From assembly GCA_963716095.1 (NCBI GenBank), contig CAVQSV010000011.1:251287-315286 (forward strand): a DNA stretch of 64,000 nucleotides. Reading direction: 5' to 3'. The first letter of the stretch is position 1. Each line of letters opens with the position of its first letter. Shown here in pieces: positions 26,404-34,811 of this stretch. The position numbers and the translations under genes were made by a program. The notes beneath the pieces were generated by a model that was given only the letters and a program-made list of their open reading frames with translations, ran no database searches and was not told the DNA's origin. Source of the DNA: Sva-07 sp963716095. Its GTDB lineage: Bacteria; Actinomycetota; Acidimicrobiia; Acidimicrobiales; Ilumatobacteraceae.

Positions 26404-27966
26404 TCAGGGGGTGACGAGTTCTTCGATGTCGCCGGCGAGCCATGCGTCTCGTAGACGGCGCTTGTTGATCTTGCCCATCGTGTTGCGAAGCAGGTCGGCA
26501 ACGACGTGATACTCGCGAGGGCACTTGTAGTGGCTGAGCCGCTCGCGCAGCCAGTCGGACAGCTCACTCGGGTCCGGGGGCGACGACGGGTCGGTGGGCA
26601 TCACGAGCGCGATCAGCATCTCGCCCATGTCCGGATGCGGCACACCGACACAGCCGACGTCGGCGACGTCCGGGTGGTCGATCAACAGTTGTTCGGCCTC
26701 GGCCGGATACAGATTGGCACCACCGGAGACGACCATGTCGCTGAATCGATCGGTGATGTACACGTACCCGTCGGCGTCCATGTAGCCGATCTCGCCGAGC
26801 GTGAACAGCCCGGGCTCGGGATTCGACGCTGCGGTCTTTGCCGGGTCGTTCGGGTACACGATCCCCCGGCCGGTGGCATCGCGGAAGAAGAGCTGCCCCT
26901 CGGTGCCCGACGGGAGCTCGTTCAGCGCTTCGTCGAGCACGACCGCGGTGAACGGCGGAACGGAACGGCCGACGGATCCCTGGTGCTCGAGCCACTCCTC
27001 GCTGGTGATCGTGCAGACCGTTCCGACTTCGGTGGCCCCGTACGCGTCGCGGAACACCGGGCCGAACCATTCGATCATCGCCGCTTTCACCTCGACCGGG
27101 CACTTGGCGCCGGTGTGGGCGAGCATCTGCATCGAGCTGACGTCGTACTTCGCCTTGACCTCGTCGGGCAGTGCCAACATCCGAACGAAGTGCGTGGGCA
27201 CCATCACGCTCGACTCGGTCTTGTAGTTGTCGATCGCTGCGAGCGTCGCCTCGGGGTCGAACTTGGCGAGGATCACCGAGGGGACCCCGGCGCACAGCAG
27301 CCGCATGCCCGACAGCGGACCGGTGTGGTACATCGGCCCGACCACCAGGTGGGTCCCGAACCCGGAGAAGCCACCTTGGGCGAGCGCTTCCAGGTGCTCG
27401 ACCATGTTGGTGCCACCGGCGAACATCGTCGGCGGCAGCTCGGTGCCCTTGGGCTGGCCGGTGGTACCGGAGGTGTAGAGCAGGTTCGGGCGCGGCACGA
27501 CCTCGTCGGGCGGGTCATCGGTGGCACCACCGGCGAGCCAGTCGTCCCAGTCGGTGACGCCGTCGACGCCGTCACAGTTCCAACCGACGACGAGCGGCAC
27601 TCCGGCGTCGCGGGCGGCTTCGATCCCTCGTTCGACGGTCTCCGGACCGACGAAGAGCACTCGCGCCTCCGAATCGGAGAGGATGTAGGCGGTCTCGGAC
27701 GCGGTCAGGTGGAAGTTCACCGGCACCGACGACGCCCCAGCGAGGAGCCCACCGAGATGGGCGAGCGCCGTTTCGGCTGCGTTCTCGGCGAACACGGCGA
27801 TGCGGTGTGCGGGCCCCAGGTCGCCGGACCGGTCAGCGGCGAGCAAGAGGTTGGCGCAACGGTTGAGCGCATCGTCCACTTGCGACCATGTCAGCTCTCG
27901 TTCCCCGTCGACGAGCGCGAATCCCGTCGGGTCGGCGGCGGCACATTCCTTGGCGAAGCGGGGCAT
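26404..27966 (-). CDS. AMP-forming acyl-CoA synthetase/ligase
   Basis: A 520-residue ANL-family ligase: LLYTSGTTGQPKG (about 170-182), YGATEVGTVC, LFTLGEIGYMDADGYVYITDR and the C-terminal MGKINKRRLRD with the catalytic lysine region. It activates a carboxylic acid as a CoA thioester. The start at 27966 follows directly on the stop of the SnoaL-like gene (TGATG overlap). It supplies the likely substrate of the acyl-CoA dehydrogenase encoded next. Confidence 0.87.
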   Translation of the reverse strand: MPRFAKECAAADPTGFALVDGERELTWSQVDDALNRCANLLLAADRSGDLGPAHRIAVFAENAAETALAHLGGLLAGASSVPVNFHLTASETAYILSDSEARVLFVGPETVERGIEAARDAGVPLVVGWNCDGVDGVTDWDDWLAGGATDDPPDEVVPRPNLLYTSGTTGQPKGTELPPTMFAGGTNMVEHLEALAQGGFSGFGTHLVVGPMYHTGPLSGMRLLCAGVPSVILAKFDPEATLAAIDNYKTESSVMVPTHFVRMLALPDEVKAKYDVSSMQMLAHTGAKCPVEVKAAMIEWFGPVFRDAYGATEVGTVCTITSEEWLEHQGSVGRSVPPFTAVVLDEALNELPSGTEGQLFFRDATGRGIVYPNDPAKTAASNPEPGLFTLGEIGYMDADGYVYITDRFSDMVVSGGANLYPAEAEQLLIDHPDVADVGCVGVPHPDMGEMLIALVMPTDPSSPPDPSELSDWLRERLSHYKCPREYHVVADLLRNTMGKINKRRLRDAWLAGDIEELVTP

Positions 27967-28490
27967 CAGGGTCCGATCGGTCGGTTGGTGGAGGGGCGGT
28001 CGAACGAGCCCTGTCGAAACTTCTCGACGGGGATGGGCATGGCGTTCGGGGTGTCGTCGACGGTCGATCCGTGGTGGACACAGACGCGATGCAGGATGCG
28101 CCACTCGCCGCCCCGGCACTCGTAGGTGTCGAGGTAGCGGCCGTAGAACGTCGACAGCTTCGGCTCGTCGCGGTGGAACAGATGGGCGACGGTGAGAGCT
28201 TCACCTCGAGCGTGTTCGCCATCGGGATCGATCTCGACGCGGTGGTTCGAGGTCGTGTGCATCGTCCACTCCCATCGGTCGTGTGTCTCGACGACGCGGT
28301 CGCAGAACTCCCAGGCGTTGCCGACGAAGACGCCATGGTCGTCGGTGCCGTCGGGCCAGTAGGCCGACTTCATCACCGCAGCATCGAGCCGGTCGACGCC
28401 GTAGGAGTACCGACGCGACGCCTCGCGGCAGGCCTCGATCGCGAGCAGCTGCTCGACGGTTGGGGTCGGGTTGCTCCCCTCGCCGGTCAT
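27966..28490 (-). CDS. SnoaL-like/NTF2-fold protein
   Basis: A 174-residue NTF2-like cone-fold protein of the SnoaL type. It opens with ACREASRRYSYGVDRLDAAVMKSAYWPDGTDDHG, with broken-up conserved acidic and aromatic positions, and has HTTSNHRVEID and GRYLDTYECRGGEWRILHRV. Related domains act as dehydratases, isomerases or small beta subunits of ring-hydroxylating oxygenases. It overlaps both neighbours by a few bases, so it is co-translated with the SDR and ligase. Two other SnoaL-like genes are at 34812 and 43374. Confidence 0.78.
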   Translation of the reverse strand: MTGEGSNPTPTVEQLLAIEACREASRRYSYGVDRLDAAVMKSAYWPDGTDDHGVFVGNAWEFCDRVVETHDRWEWTMHTTSNHRVEIDPDGEHARGEALTVAHLFHRDEPKLSTFYGRYLDTYECRGGEWRILHRVCVHHGSTVDDTPNAMPIPVEKFRQGSFDRPSTNRPIGP

Positions 28491-29272
28491 GCGGTCGAAC
28501 CTCCGTCGACGACGAGCGTCTGTCCGGTGACGAACGCGGCAAGATCGGAGGCAAGGAACAGCACCGCCCGGGCGACGTGATCCGGTTGTCCGACGAGACC
28601 CAGTGGGTTCGAGGAGATCCGCGACTCGATGTCGACGCCGCTCGCCCTGAGCGGTTCGAGCTGATCCTGCACGCCGGGGGTGTCGATGACACCCGGGGCC
28701 ACGGCGTTCACGCGAATCCCGGTCGGTCCGAGCTCTCGGGCGAAGGCACGCGTGAGCGAGATCACCGCCGCCTTCGAGGCCGCATAGGCGGAGATGCCTG
28801 CACCGCCTCCGAGGCCGGCGATGGAGGCGAGATTGACGATCGAGCCGCCCGCGGGCATGTAGCGCGCAGCCTCGCGAGCGACGCTGAAGGTCGCACGGAC
28901 GTTGACGTCGAGCAGGTGCGACACGAAGTCGTCTCCGGCGTCACGCATCGGCCCGGTCGTCGGGAAGATCCCGGCGTTGTTGACCACGATGTCGAGTCGA
29001 CCATCAGGCCCTGCGGCAGTCCGCAGCGCGGCCTCGACGTCGCCCGATGAGGTGATGTCGCAGGTCACCGATGCACAACCGATCATCTCTGCGGAAGCCG
29101 ACGTGGCCGCATCGATGTCGCCGATGGTCACCGTTGCTCCTGCCTCCACGAGCCGGCGGGCAATCGCCGCGCCGATGCCCTTCGCTCCCCCGCTGACGAA
29201 GGCCCGTCGACCTGCCAGGGCGAACAACTCGTCGACCGACACGTCAGCGAGTGCGGCGTTCGAATCGGTCAC
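28487..29272 (-). CDS. SDR family oxidoreductase
   Basis: A 261-residue classical SDR with SGGAKGIG at 27-34 (Ser replaces the first Thr), NNAG at 98-101, Ser150, Tyr163 and Lys167. It is first in an operon followed by SnoaL-like protein, ligase and acyl-CoA dehydrogenase; the overlap with the SnoaL-like gene is 4 bp (ATGA). It probably oxidises a hydroxyl group on the pathway intermediate. The upstream gap holds two palindromes and the promoter. Confidence 0.86.
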   Translation of the reverse strand: MTDSNAALADVSVDELFALAGRRAFVSGGAKGIGAAIARRLVEAGATVTIGDIDAATSASAEMIGCASVTCDITSSGDVEAALRTAAGPDGRLDIVVNNAGIFPTTGPMRDAGDDFVSHLLDVNVRATFSVAREAARYMPAGGSIVNLASIAGLGGGAGISAYAASKAAVISLTRAFARELGPTGIRVNAVAPGVIDTPGVQDQLEPLRASGVDIESRISSNPLGLVGQPDHVARAVLFLASDLAAFVTGQTLVVDGGSTA

Positions 29273-29336
29273 GGCGGCGAGATTACCGAAGGCACGTTAA
29301 GAATCCTGAGCCCAGGCCGCCGCGCCGACACCGAGC

Positions 29337-29374
29337 GATGAGCGAACGAACCAGATACGGCCACTTCGCTCATC
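29337..29374 (-). repeat. 38-bp GATGAG palindrome, type A copy 8
   Basis: Arms GATGAGCGAA and TTCGCTCATC; core ACCAGATACGG is the reverse complement of the usual CCGTATCTGGT. The orientation therefore matches the flanking minus-strand genes. First of a pair, 61 bp apart. Confidence 0.9.
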
Positions 29375-29397
29375 GCCCACCCGGGCCGAACCCGAGC

Positions 29398-29435
29398 GAT
29401 GAGCGAACGGACCAGATACGGCCACTTCGCTCATC
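29398..29435 (-). repeat. 38-bp GATGAG palindrome, type A copy 9
   Basis: Differs from copy 8 by one base (G for A in the inner arm). It ends 14 bp before the stop of the nitrilase-family gene. Confidence 0.9.
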
Positions 29436-29449
29436 GCTCGCCGGAGTCG

Positions 29450-30277
29450 TCAGGTCCACAGCGCACCGAACTGCTCGAACACCGCCGGGTTGGCGCGTCC
29501 GAACAGGTCGCTGTCGATTCCCCCTCGCAGTCCGTCGAGTGCGACGTCGGCGATGATGCACTCCTCGGTCAGCGGTTGCGCCGCCGCCACGACCGTGCCT
29601 TGAGAGTCGACGATCGCCGTGGTGCCATGGCAGACGCGTTCGCCCTGCCGGCCCGTCACGTCTGCGGCCACGAGCGGGATGCCGTTCTCGACCGCGCGGG
29701 CGATGAGCACGTTGACACCTCTGGCCCGCCACGCCTGCTCCTTGGCGGGCCGATGACCGCCGTGAACAGGGACGACGAGGAACTCGGCTCCCTTGGCAGC
29801 CAGCACGCGAGCCGGCTCGATGTAGTGGGCGTCGTTGCAGATCAACACCCCGAACGGAACACCCCGGTGCTCGAAGATCGGAAGCTCGGTACCAGCGGCA
29901 CAGGCGGAGTTGCCTGGATAGGTCTTTCGATACACCCCGCTGAGGGTCGAGTCGGCGATCACCGCCGCAGCGTTGTGGATCTGACCGTCGTCGCCGCGCT
30001 CGGTGAACCCGACGACGATGGTCATCCCCCACCCGAACAGTGGGGAAATCGTCGCCTCGAGTTCCCCGTCGAACACCGACAGCGCCACGGTCGACGGCGA
30101 GTCGCCGTCGGTCTCGTTCGCCAATTCCCCGATGAGCGCCTCGGGACAGCACACCACTTCGACGCCGGCGGCCTGTGCTCGTTCGAGGTGTGCGAGTACG
30201 AGTTCGACGCCACCGTCCGAGGGGTAGGGCCGATAGGGGGCCTGGTAGGCAGCGACGCGCACCGACCCATCCTGCAC
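29450..30277 (-). CDS. carbon-nitrogen hydrolase (nitrilase family)
   Basis: A 275-residue nitrilase-superfamily amidase. The catalytic triad is readable as Glu46 (CCPEALIG), Lys118 (YRKTYPGN) and Cys147 (VLICNDAHY). It hydrolyses a non-peptide C-N bond (amide, carbamoyl or nitrile); the specific branch cannot be set from sequence. It stands alone on the minus strand with palindromes immediately downstream and the propeller-like gene 65 bp upstream. Confidence 0.85.
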   Translation of the reverse strand: MQDGSVRVAAYQAPYRPYPSDGGVELVLAHLERAQAAGVEVVCCPEALIGELANETDGDSPSTVALSVFDGELEATISPLFGWGMTIVVGFTERGDDGQIHNAAAVIADSTLSGVYRKTYPGNSACAAGTELPIFEHRGVPFGVLICNDAHYIEPARVLAAKGAEFLVVPVHGGHRPAKEQAWRARGVNVLIARAVENGIPLVAADVTGRQGERVCHGTTAIVDSQGTVVAAAQPLTEECIIADVALDGLRGGIDSDLFGRANPAVFEQFGALWT

Positions 30278-30342
30278 GACCGAGCACCACGGTTGGCGGT
30301 CCGTGCCATGCGCTCGGGGTCCGGGCTCGCCGCAGACCTGGG

Positions 30343-31224
30343 TCAGCGCTCGGGACGCTCGAGGACGAGACCGTTGCCCGTCGTCGACCGGGTGTCCATC
30401 GCCACCAGCAAACGATCGTCGTCGAGTGCCACCACCCCCTCAGGCTTGGTCGTTCCCTTCGGCAGACGCCACACCTCACCGAGGTGTCGAATCTCGTTAC
30501 TCGACGGCGTCAACGGCTCGTCGAGGGCCAGGCGCGCAAGGCAGCGAGACTTGTCGGAGAGCAGCCACAGGCTGCGATCTCGACCCACAGCGAGCGCGCT
30601 GATGTCGCCCAACTCCCGCTTGGCATCCCCGCGCAGGCGCCACATCGCCGTCGCGACGAAGTCGACGGCCCCTCGCGGCGCCTCCCAGGCTTCATCCGGC
30701 GCGAGGAAGTCGTCGCTCGACAGCCCGCTCGCCGGCGTTCCCACCGGGGCGAATTCGACCAACGCCCGGGGACGTTTCTCCTTGGCGACCAGCAGCCGCC
30801 CCCCTCGGAGCAAGACGAGCCCTTCGCCACGAGACGACGGGTCTGACCAGTGTCCATGGAGCGGCGAGCCCGGTGGCGCGGTCAGCGCGATGGTCGCCCG
30901 CAACTCTGGCGCATCGGTGGCAGCGACGAGCACGACCGGCGGGTCCTCCCTCATCATCGCGACGAGCGATCCCCCGTCGACGGCGATGGCCTCCAGCTGG
31001 CTGTCGCCGTCGAGCACTGGCCACCCGTCGACGCCCGCCAGGTCGATCGTCTTCCACTCGGAGAACCCGGCGGCCTCGTACGTGCCGACGGCGACGACCT
31101 CCGTGCGATCGCCGGCGACAAGCACCCGAGCCACACCGTCGACAGTTCGGCGAGCCAGCCCGGAGGCCTCGACCACCGGGAGGTCGACGACGGCCGATCG
31201 GACCAGGCGAGGCGGCTTCGACAT
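30343..31224 (-). CDS. uncharacterised beta-propeller-like protein
   Basis: About 293 residues with repeated strand-like blocks: VVDLPVVEASGLARR, DSQLEAIAVDGGSLV, GRDRSLWLLSDKSRCLARL, KPEGVVALDDDRLLVAMD. The EA(S/I) and EGVV-DDDRLLVA patterns recall SdiA-regulated/esterase-phytase-like propellers, which have no settled function. No signal peptide is seen. The start at 31224 (MSKPPRL) is preferred; an in-frame ATG at 31263 would add 13 residues. No function is assigned. Confidence 0.6.
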   Translation of the reverse strand: MSKPPRLVRSAVVDLPVVEASGLARRTVDGVARVLVAGDRTEVVAVGTYEAAGFSEWKTIDLAGVDGWPVLDGDSQLEAIAVDGGSLVAMMREDPPVVLVAATDAPELRATIALTAPPGSPLHGHWSDPSSRGEGLVLLRGGRLLVAKEKRPRALVEFAPVGTPASGLSSDDFLAPDEAWEAPRGAVDFVATAMWRLRGDAKRELGDISALAVGRDRSLWLLSDKSRCLARLALDEPLTPSSNEIRHLGEVWRLPKGTTKPEGVVALDDDRLLVAMDTRSTTGNGLVLERPER

Positions 31225-31271
31225 CGTCACAGTGTGTCCGATGCGGTCGGGACCGGGCTGCATCGGTCCCC

Positions 31272-31514
31272 TCAGCGGCCGGGGAGCGCCAGGGCCAGCA
31301 CTCGTTCCAGCAGCGGCGGCCGGGGATCACGTTGCAGCGGAAGGATGAGCGTGGCGATCCCGAGCGCTGCAGCGCCCGTATCGGGTTCCGGGTTGTCGCC
31401 GAACGAGCGCTCGAGCACTCGCCGAAAGCGATCTTCGGCCGCCGGGTGTTCGACGAGGGTTCCACACCAGTCGAACAAGACCGCATCGAAGACTCGCGCT
31501 GCTGTCGCGCTCAT
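31272..31514 (-). pseudogene. truncated HAD-like hydrolase
   Basis: Only 80 residues: MSATAARVFDAVLFDWCGTL carries HAD motif I (Asp-x-x-Gly-Thr, here DWCGT), but the frame ends after LERVLALALPGR and motifs II-IV are missing. Normal HAD hydrolases exceed 200 residues. It is either a gene remnant or an internally deleted copy. The palindrome pair upstream (31561-31660) lies between it and the P450 gene. Confidence 0.5.
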
Positions 31515-31560
31515 GACCCGAGCGTAGGTGCACGACCGGCGACCACGGCCGGAGCCGAGC

Positions 31561-31599
31561 GATGAGTTTCGACGACACCCGCCGTCGCGGAAACTCACC
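31561..31599 (+). repeat. 39-bp GATGAG palindrome, type B copy 2
   Basis: Arms GATGAGTTTC and GGAAACTCACC (final T replaced by C), interior GACGACACCC/GCCGTCGC. First of a type B pair with the same 61-bp period as type A pairs. Confidence 0.85.
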
Positions 31600-31621
31600 G
31601 GTGATGGTCCTCACGCGATGC

Positions 31622-31660
31622 GATGAGTTTCGACGACACCTGTTGTCACGGAGACTCATC
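31622..31660 (+). repeat. 39-bp GATGAG palindrome, type B copy 3
   Basis: Arms GATGAGTTTC and GAGACTCATC, interior CGACGACACCTGTTGTC. It lies 86 bp beyond the P450 stop and is in the same orientation as copy 2. Confidence 0.85.
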
Positions 31661-31746
31661 GACGCGCAGTGCGGCACCTTCCGGCGGGTGGGTCGGCACG
31701 CCGCCGGCACGGGTTGTGCCCGCGGTTTTCACCCCTCCTGTCGGAC

Positions 31747-33012
31747 TCAGCGGTAGGTGACGTCGAGTTCGAGGTGTTCGAGCCCCCGGAGGATGAAGCT
31801 GCGGCCATAGCGCAGGTCGTCCTCGCCCACGACCGAGATCGTGTCGAGGCGCGAGGCCAGCTCCTGTAGCGCGCACACCGCTTCCAACCGAGCGAGCGCC
31901 GCACCGAGACAGAAGTGGATGCCGTGACCGAAGGCGATGTGCTGGTTCAACCCTGGCCGATCGGGGCGGAACTCCTCGGGGTCGTCGAAGAGCCGGTCAT
32001 CGTGGTCGGCGGAGCCGTACATCACCCAGATCGTCGAACCCTTGGGAATCGGCGTGCCGGCGACCTCGGTGTCGGATGTGACGATGCGGAACAGCCCCTG
32101 GTTCGGGCTCGCCCAGCGCAACGCCTCCTCGACCACGAGCGATGCCCGCGTCGGGTCGGCCTTGAGGCGTTCCCACTCGTCCGGATGCTTCGCGAGCTGC
32201 ACCATTGCGTCGGCGAGCAGGCTGGCGGTGGTCTCGCTTCCTGCGACCTGGATCTGACGGATGATCGACAGCATCTCGGCCATGCCGAGGGGGCCACCCT
32301 CGATGTCGTCGGCGGCCGGCAACTCGGCGTTGAGCAGATCGGTGAGGAAGTCGTCGCGCGGGTGCTCGCGACGGTCGTCGATCTCCGAGGCGAAGTACTG
32401 CTGCTGTTCGACGATGTCGCGCTCGGCGGCCACCCGCTCGTCATCGGTGATCGTGCGCCCGATGGCCGCCACCGACGAGTCGGCCCACTTCTTGAACTCG
32501 GCCTGGCGGGTCTCGGGAACCTCGAGGATCACCGCCACCGCCCGAACCGGCAGCGCAACGGCGAAGGAGTTGAGGAAATCGACCCGTGGTGCCTCACCGA
32601 ACCCGTCGACCAGCTCGGTGCAGATCGAGCGGATCGCCGGCTCGAGTTCGTTGACCCGTTTGGGGGTGAACGCCATCGACACGAGGCGCCGGTACCGGGT
32701 GTGGGTGGGCGCGTCCTCGGTGAGCATCGTCGGCACGTTCGGCCAACCCTCGGCGATCACCTCACGCAGCCGCTCGACCAGCTCGGGTGACGGCTTCGCC
32801 GCGGGCGTGCCAAAGCGCGACGAGAAGGTACCTGGCTCGTGCAGGATGCGCTTGACGTCCTCGTAGCGGGAAACCGCATAGATCTGCTCGCCCGGCCGTC
32901 CGAACGGTGCCCCGTCGAGTTCGAGTACCGGCGCCTGGTCACGCATCTCCCGGTAGTGCGGGTACGGACACTGCACCACCGAGTCGTCGGTGGCGTCGAA
33001 CGTGGCGGTCAT
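31747..33012 (-). CDS. cytochrome P450
   Basis: A 421-residue soluble bacterial P450 monooxygenase. The haem loop is FGHGIHFCLG with ligand Cys368; the I-helix oxygen-activation motif is AGSETT; the K-helix ExxR is EEALR. The start at 33012 overlaps the Rieske gene's stop by 4 bp (ATGA); a 4-codon-longer start also exists. Co-translation with a Rieske oxygenase implies two successive hydroxylations in one pathway, or one substrate with two attack sites. Ferredoxin and reductase partners are not in the operon. Confidence 0.9.
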   Translation of the reverse strand: MTATFDATDDSVVQCPYPHYREMRDQAPVLELDGAPFGRPGEQIYAVSRYEDVKRILHEPGTFSSRFGTPAAKPSPELVERLREVIAEGWPNVPTMLTEDAPTHTRYRRLVSMAFTPKRVNELEPAIRSICTELVDGFGEAPRVDFLNSFAVALPVRAVAVILEVPETRQAEFKKWADSSVAAIGRTITDDERVAAERDIVEQQQYFASEIDDRREHPRDDFLTDLLNAELPAADDIEGGPLGMAEMLSIIRQIQVAGSETTASLLADAMVQLAKHPDEWERLKADPTRASLVVEEALRWASPNQGLFRIVTSDTEVAGTPIPKGSTIWVMYGSADHDDRLFDDPEEFRPDRPGLNQHIAFGHGIHFCLGAALARLEAVCALQELASRLDTISVVGEDDLRYGRSFILRGLEHLELDVTYR

Positions 33013-34355
33013 CGGGCGATCCATTCGTCGAGGAGGGCGTGGAAGTGGCGCGGCTTGGTCTCTTGATAGTCGGCGAACGTCACGCCGGGTTTGATCATCG
33101 CTTCGAGGCCGAGCTGCACCTGCGGCACGTTGTAGACGTCCTGGTTGAACACCCGCCCGAGCATGCCCAACTCAGTGGCCACGGTCCAATCTTCGTCGTC
33201 GCCGAGCCAGTGGATCGGGGCCGCCGGCGGGCGTTCGTCGCCTGGGAACGGCGACAGGAACATGCACTCCATGATCGATCGACGGTGATCGTTGCCGTAT
33301 GGGCGGAATCGATAGACGATCCGGTTGTACGCGCCCCACGGATGGAAGTTCGGGAAGACGGTGTAATAGATGCTCTCGGTGAGCTCACCGTCGCAGAGTT
33401 CATCCGCCCGATCGCCGATCGCCGGCCGGAGCGCCTCACGCGCCGAGTCGGCGGCAAGGTGACGTGCGGTCTCGTCGAGCGGCACGATCATGCGCGGCTC
33501 CTCGTCGAGGTTGCGGTCGCTCATCGCGTCGAAGATGTCCTGCTGCGTCGGCTCCCACGAGACGTGCGGGCTCGGCACGCCATTCGGGGTGATCGCCCGG
33601 CTGAAGTTCCCGAACACGTCGTACTGGCTGATCGCATCGCCGAGGCTCGGCAGCAGCTGCGGGTGGGTGGCGACCACGTGATAGGCCTCCATGAAGGCCT
33701 CCTGTGCGACCTTCCAGTTGCAGTCCATCACCTTCGCGACGTGCGCCTCCTTGTAGCGCTCCTCCAGCGGCCAGCGGTCGAAGTGCGCGCTCAGGTCGCC
33801 GAGATGCTCCTCGAGCGGCGCCGCATCGGTGTCCATGTTGATGAACACGAAGCCACCCCACGTGCCGACGAGCACCTCGGGCAGACCCCACTCATCGGGT
33901 TCGAGGCGGGGGAAGTCCCACTGGCACGGCACCTGCTTGAGGCAGCCGTTGAGTTCCCAGGCAAAGCCGTGGAACGCGCAGCGCAACTCGGTGTCTCGAC
34001 CGGCGTGCTCACGGATGCGACGCCCCCGGTGCGGGCACACGTTGTGGAACGCCTTGATCTCGTCGACGTCCGAGCGCACCACGAGAATCGACCGACCGAC
34101 GATGTCGTAGGTGATGTGGTCGCCGACCACCGGGATGTCCTCTTCGCGGCAGGCCATCTGCCACACCTTGGTCCAGAGCTTGTCGACCTCGAGTTGGTGG
34201 AACTCGGCACTGGTGTACCGCTCGACCGGGACGTCGTCCGTGCTCGGAGGCATCGGCGAAAACCAGCGGAGCACGTCGGGGACCTCATGGCTGTCGGTGT
34301 CGAGCAGCTCCTGGTAGGTGAGGCTCGGACGTTTCGTGTAGTCGATGGCGGTCAC
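33009..34355 (-). CDS. Rieske non-haem iron oxygenase, alpha subunit
   Basis: A 448-residue ring-hydroxylating-oxygenase alpha subunit. Rieske ligands are Cys107/His109 (CPHRG) and Cys126/His129 (CAFHG); the catalytic iron region is EAYHVVATH near residues 228-236. The GTG start at 34355 has AGGAG upstream and overlaps the previous stop (GTGA); the longer open frame has no family support. The N-terminus carries ELLDTDSHEVPDVLR, echoed in the ORF at 19172. It is paralogous to the enzyme at 41921-43360. Chained between an 85-residue protein and the P450. Confidence 0.89.
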   Translation of the reverse strand: MTAIDYTKRPSLTYQELLDTDSHEVPDVLRWFSPMPPSTDDVPVERYTSAEFHQLEVDKLWTKVWQMACREEDIPVVGDHITYDIVGRSILVVRSDVDEIKAFHNVCPHRGRRIREHAGRDTELRCAFHGFAWELNGCLKQVPCQWDFPRLEPDEWGLPEVLVGTWGGFVFINMDTDAAPLEEHLGDLSAHFDRWPLEERYKEAHVAKVMDCNWKVAQEAFMEAYHVVATHPQLLPSLGDAISQYDVFGNFSRAITPNGVPSPHVSWEPTQQDIFDAMSDRNLDEEPRMIVPLDETARHLAADSAREALRPAIGDRADELCDGELTESIYYTVFPNFHPWGAYNRIVYRFRPYGNDHRRSIMECMFLSPFPGDERPPAAPIHWLGDDEDWTVATELGMLGRVFNQDVYNVPQVQLGLEAMIKPGVTFADYQETKPRHFHALLDEWIAR

Positions 34356-34609
34356 GAGTCGATCTCCTGGGTCTCCGCCGAGGCGGCTTCGGTCTGGCGG
34401 AAGCGCGGCAGCACCCCGAGGCGTGGCGGCAGCTGCGGTCCGGCGAGCCAGATGCACAGGTGGGGGTCGGCGTGGGTGAGTTCACCGCTGATCCACTGCC
34501 CATCGGACGTGAAGATGCCGGTGGCTCCGTACCGGGAGGTCACCGACACCGTTCCGTCGTCGAGTACGTCGTAGAGCGCACCGCTGAGCGCGTGTCGTCG
34601 TTGCCGCAT
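34352..34609 (-). CDS. small conserved-looking protein coupled to the Rieske oxygenase
   Basis: An 85-residue ORF preceded by a purine-rich GGGGGAACAAG ribosome-binding region. Its stop overlaps the Rieske start by 4 bp, so it is translationally coupled. The sequence has strand-like segments (TVSVTSRYGATGIFTSDGQW) and HLCIWLAGPQLPPR, with two notable features, ADPHLCIW and a polar C-terminal tail. No known domain was recognised. It could be an oxygenase accessory or small beta-type subunit, or a carrier protein. It is first gene of the Rieske-P450 operon. Confidence 0.55.
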   Translation of the reverse strand: MRQRRHALSGALYDVLDDGTVSVTSRYGATGIFTSDGQWISGELTHADPHLCIWLAGPQLPPRLGVLPRFRQTEAASAETQEIDS

Positions 34610-34742
34610 GTCTTGTTCCCCCAAACCGAGTCGTGTCGTTCGCGCCACGATCACAGCTGGCGCCGCATCACATTAGGGCCGAAGGTCCCTGAATTGACCA
34701 AGCGGCCGATTCGTGGTGCGGGCCGCCCGAGCCGCCCTCTGC

Positions 34743-34780
34743 GATGAGCCAACCACGCAGATCTGGTGTGCTCGCTCATC
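34743..34780 (+). repeat. 38-bp GATGAG palindrome, type A copy 10 (single)
   Basis: Arms GATGAGC and GCTCATC with the GCAGATCTGGT loop subtype. No partner within 100 bp. It lies between the start of the 85-residue gene and the stop of the SnoaL-like gene, both on the minus strand. Confidence 0.85.
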
Positions 34781-34811
34781 GCTGGCGTTCCGTGAGCCAC
34801 CTGTGGACTGC

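Noticed and set aside
26506..28125. 539-residue plus-strand ORF opposite the acyl-CoA ligase
   Set aside because: Low-complexity Arg/His/Gly composition and full overlap with a ligase carrying clear motifs.
29337..29435. A conserved peptide (MSERT-YGHFAHR) encoded by many short ORFs
   Set aside because: It is the translation of the palindrome itself; the ORFs have no ribosome-binding site, and the 61-bp period changes frame between partners.
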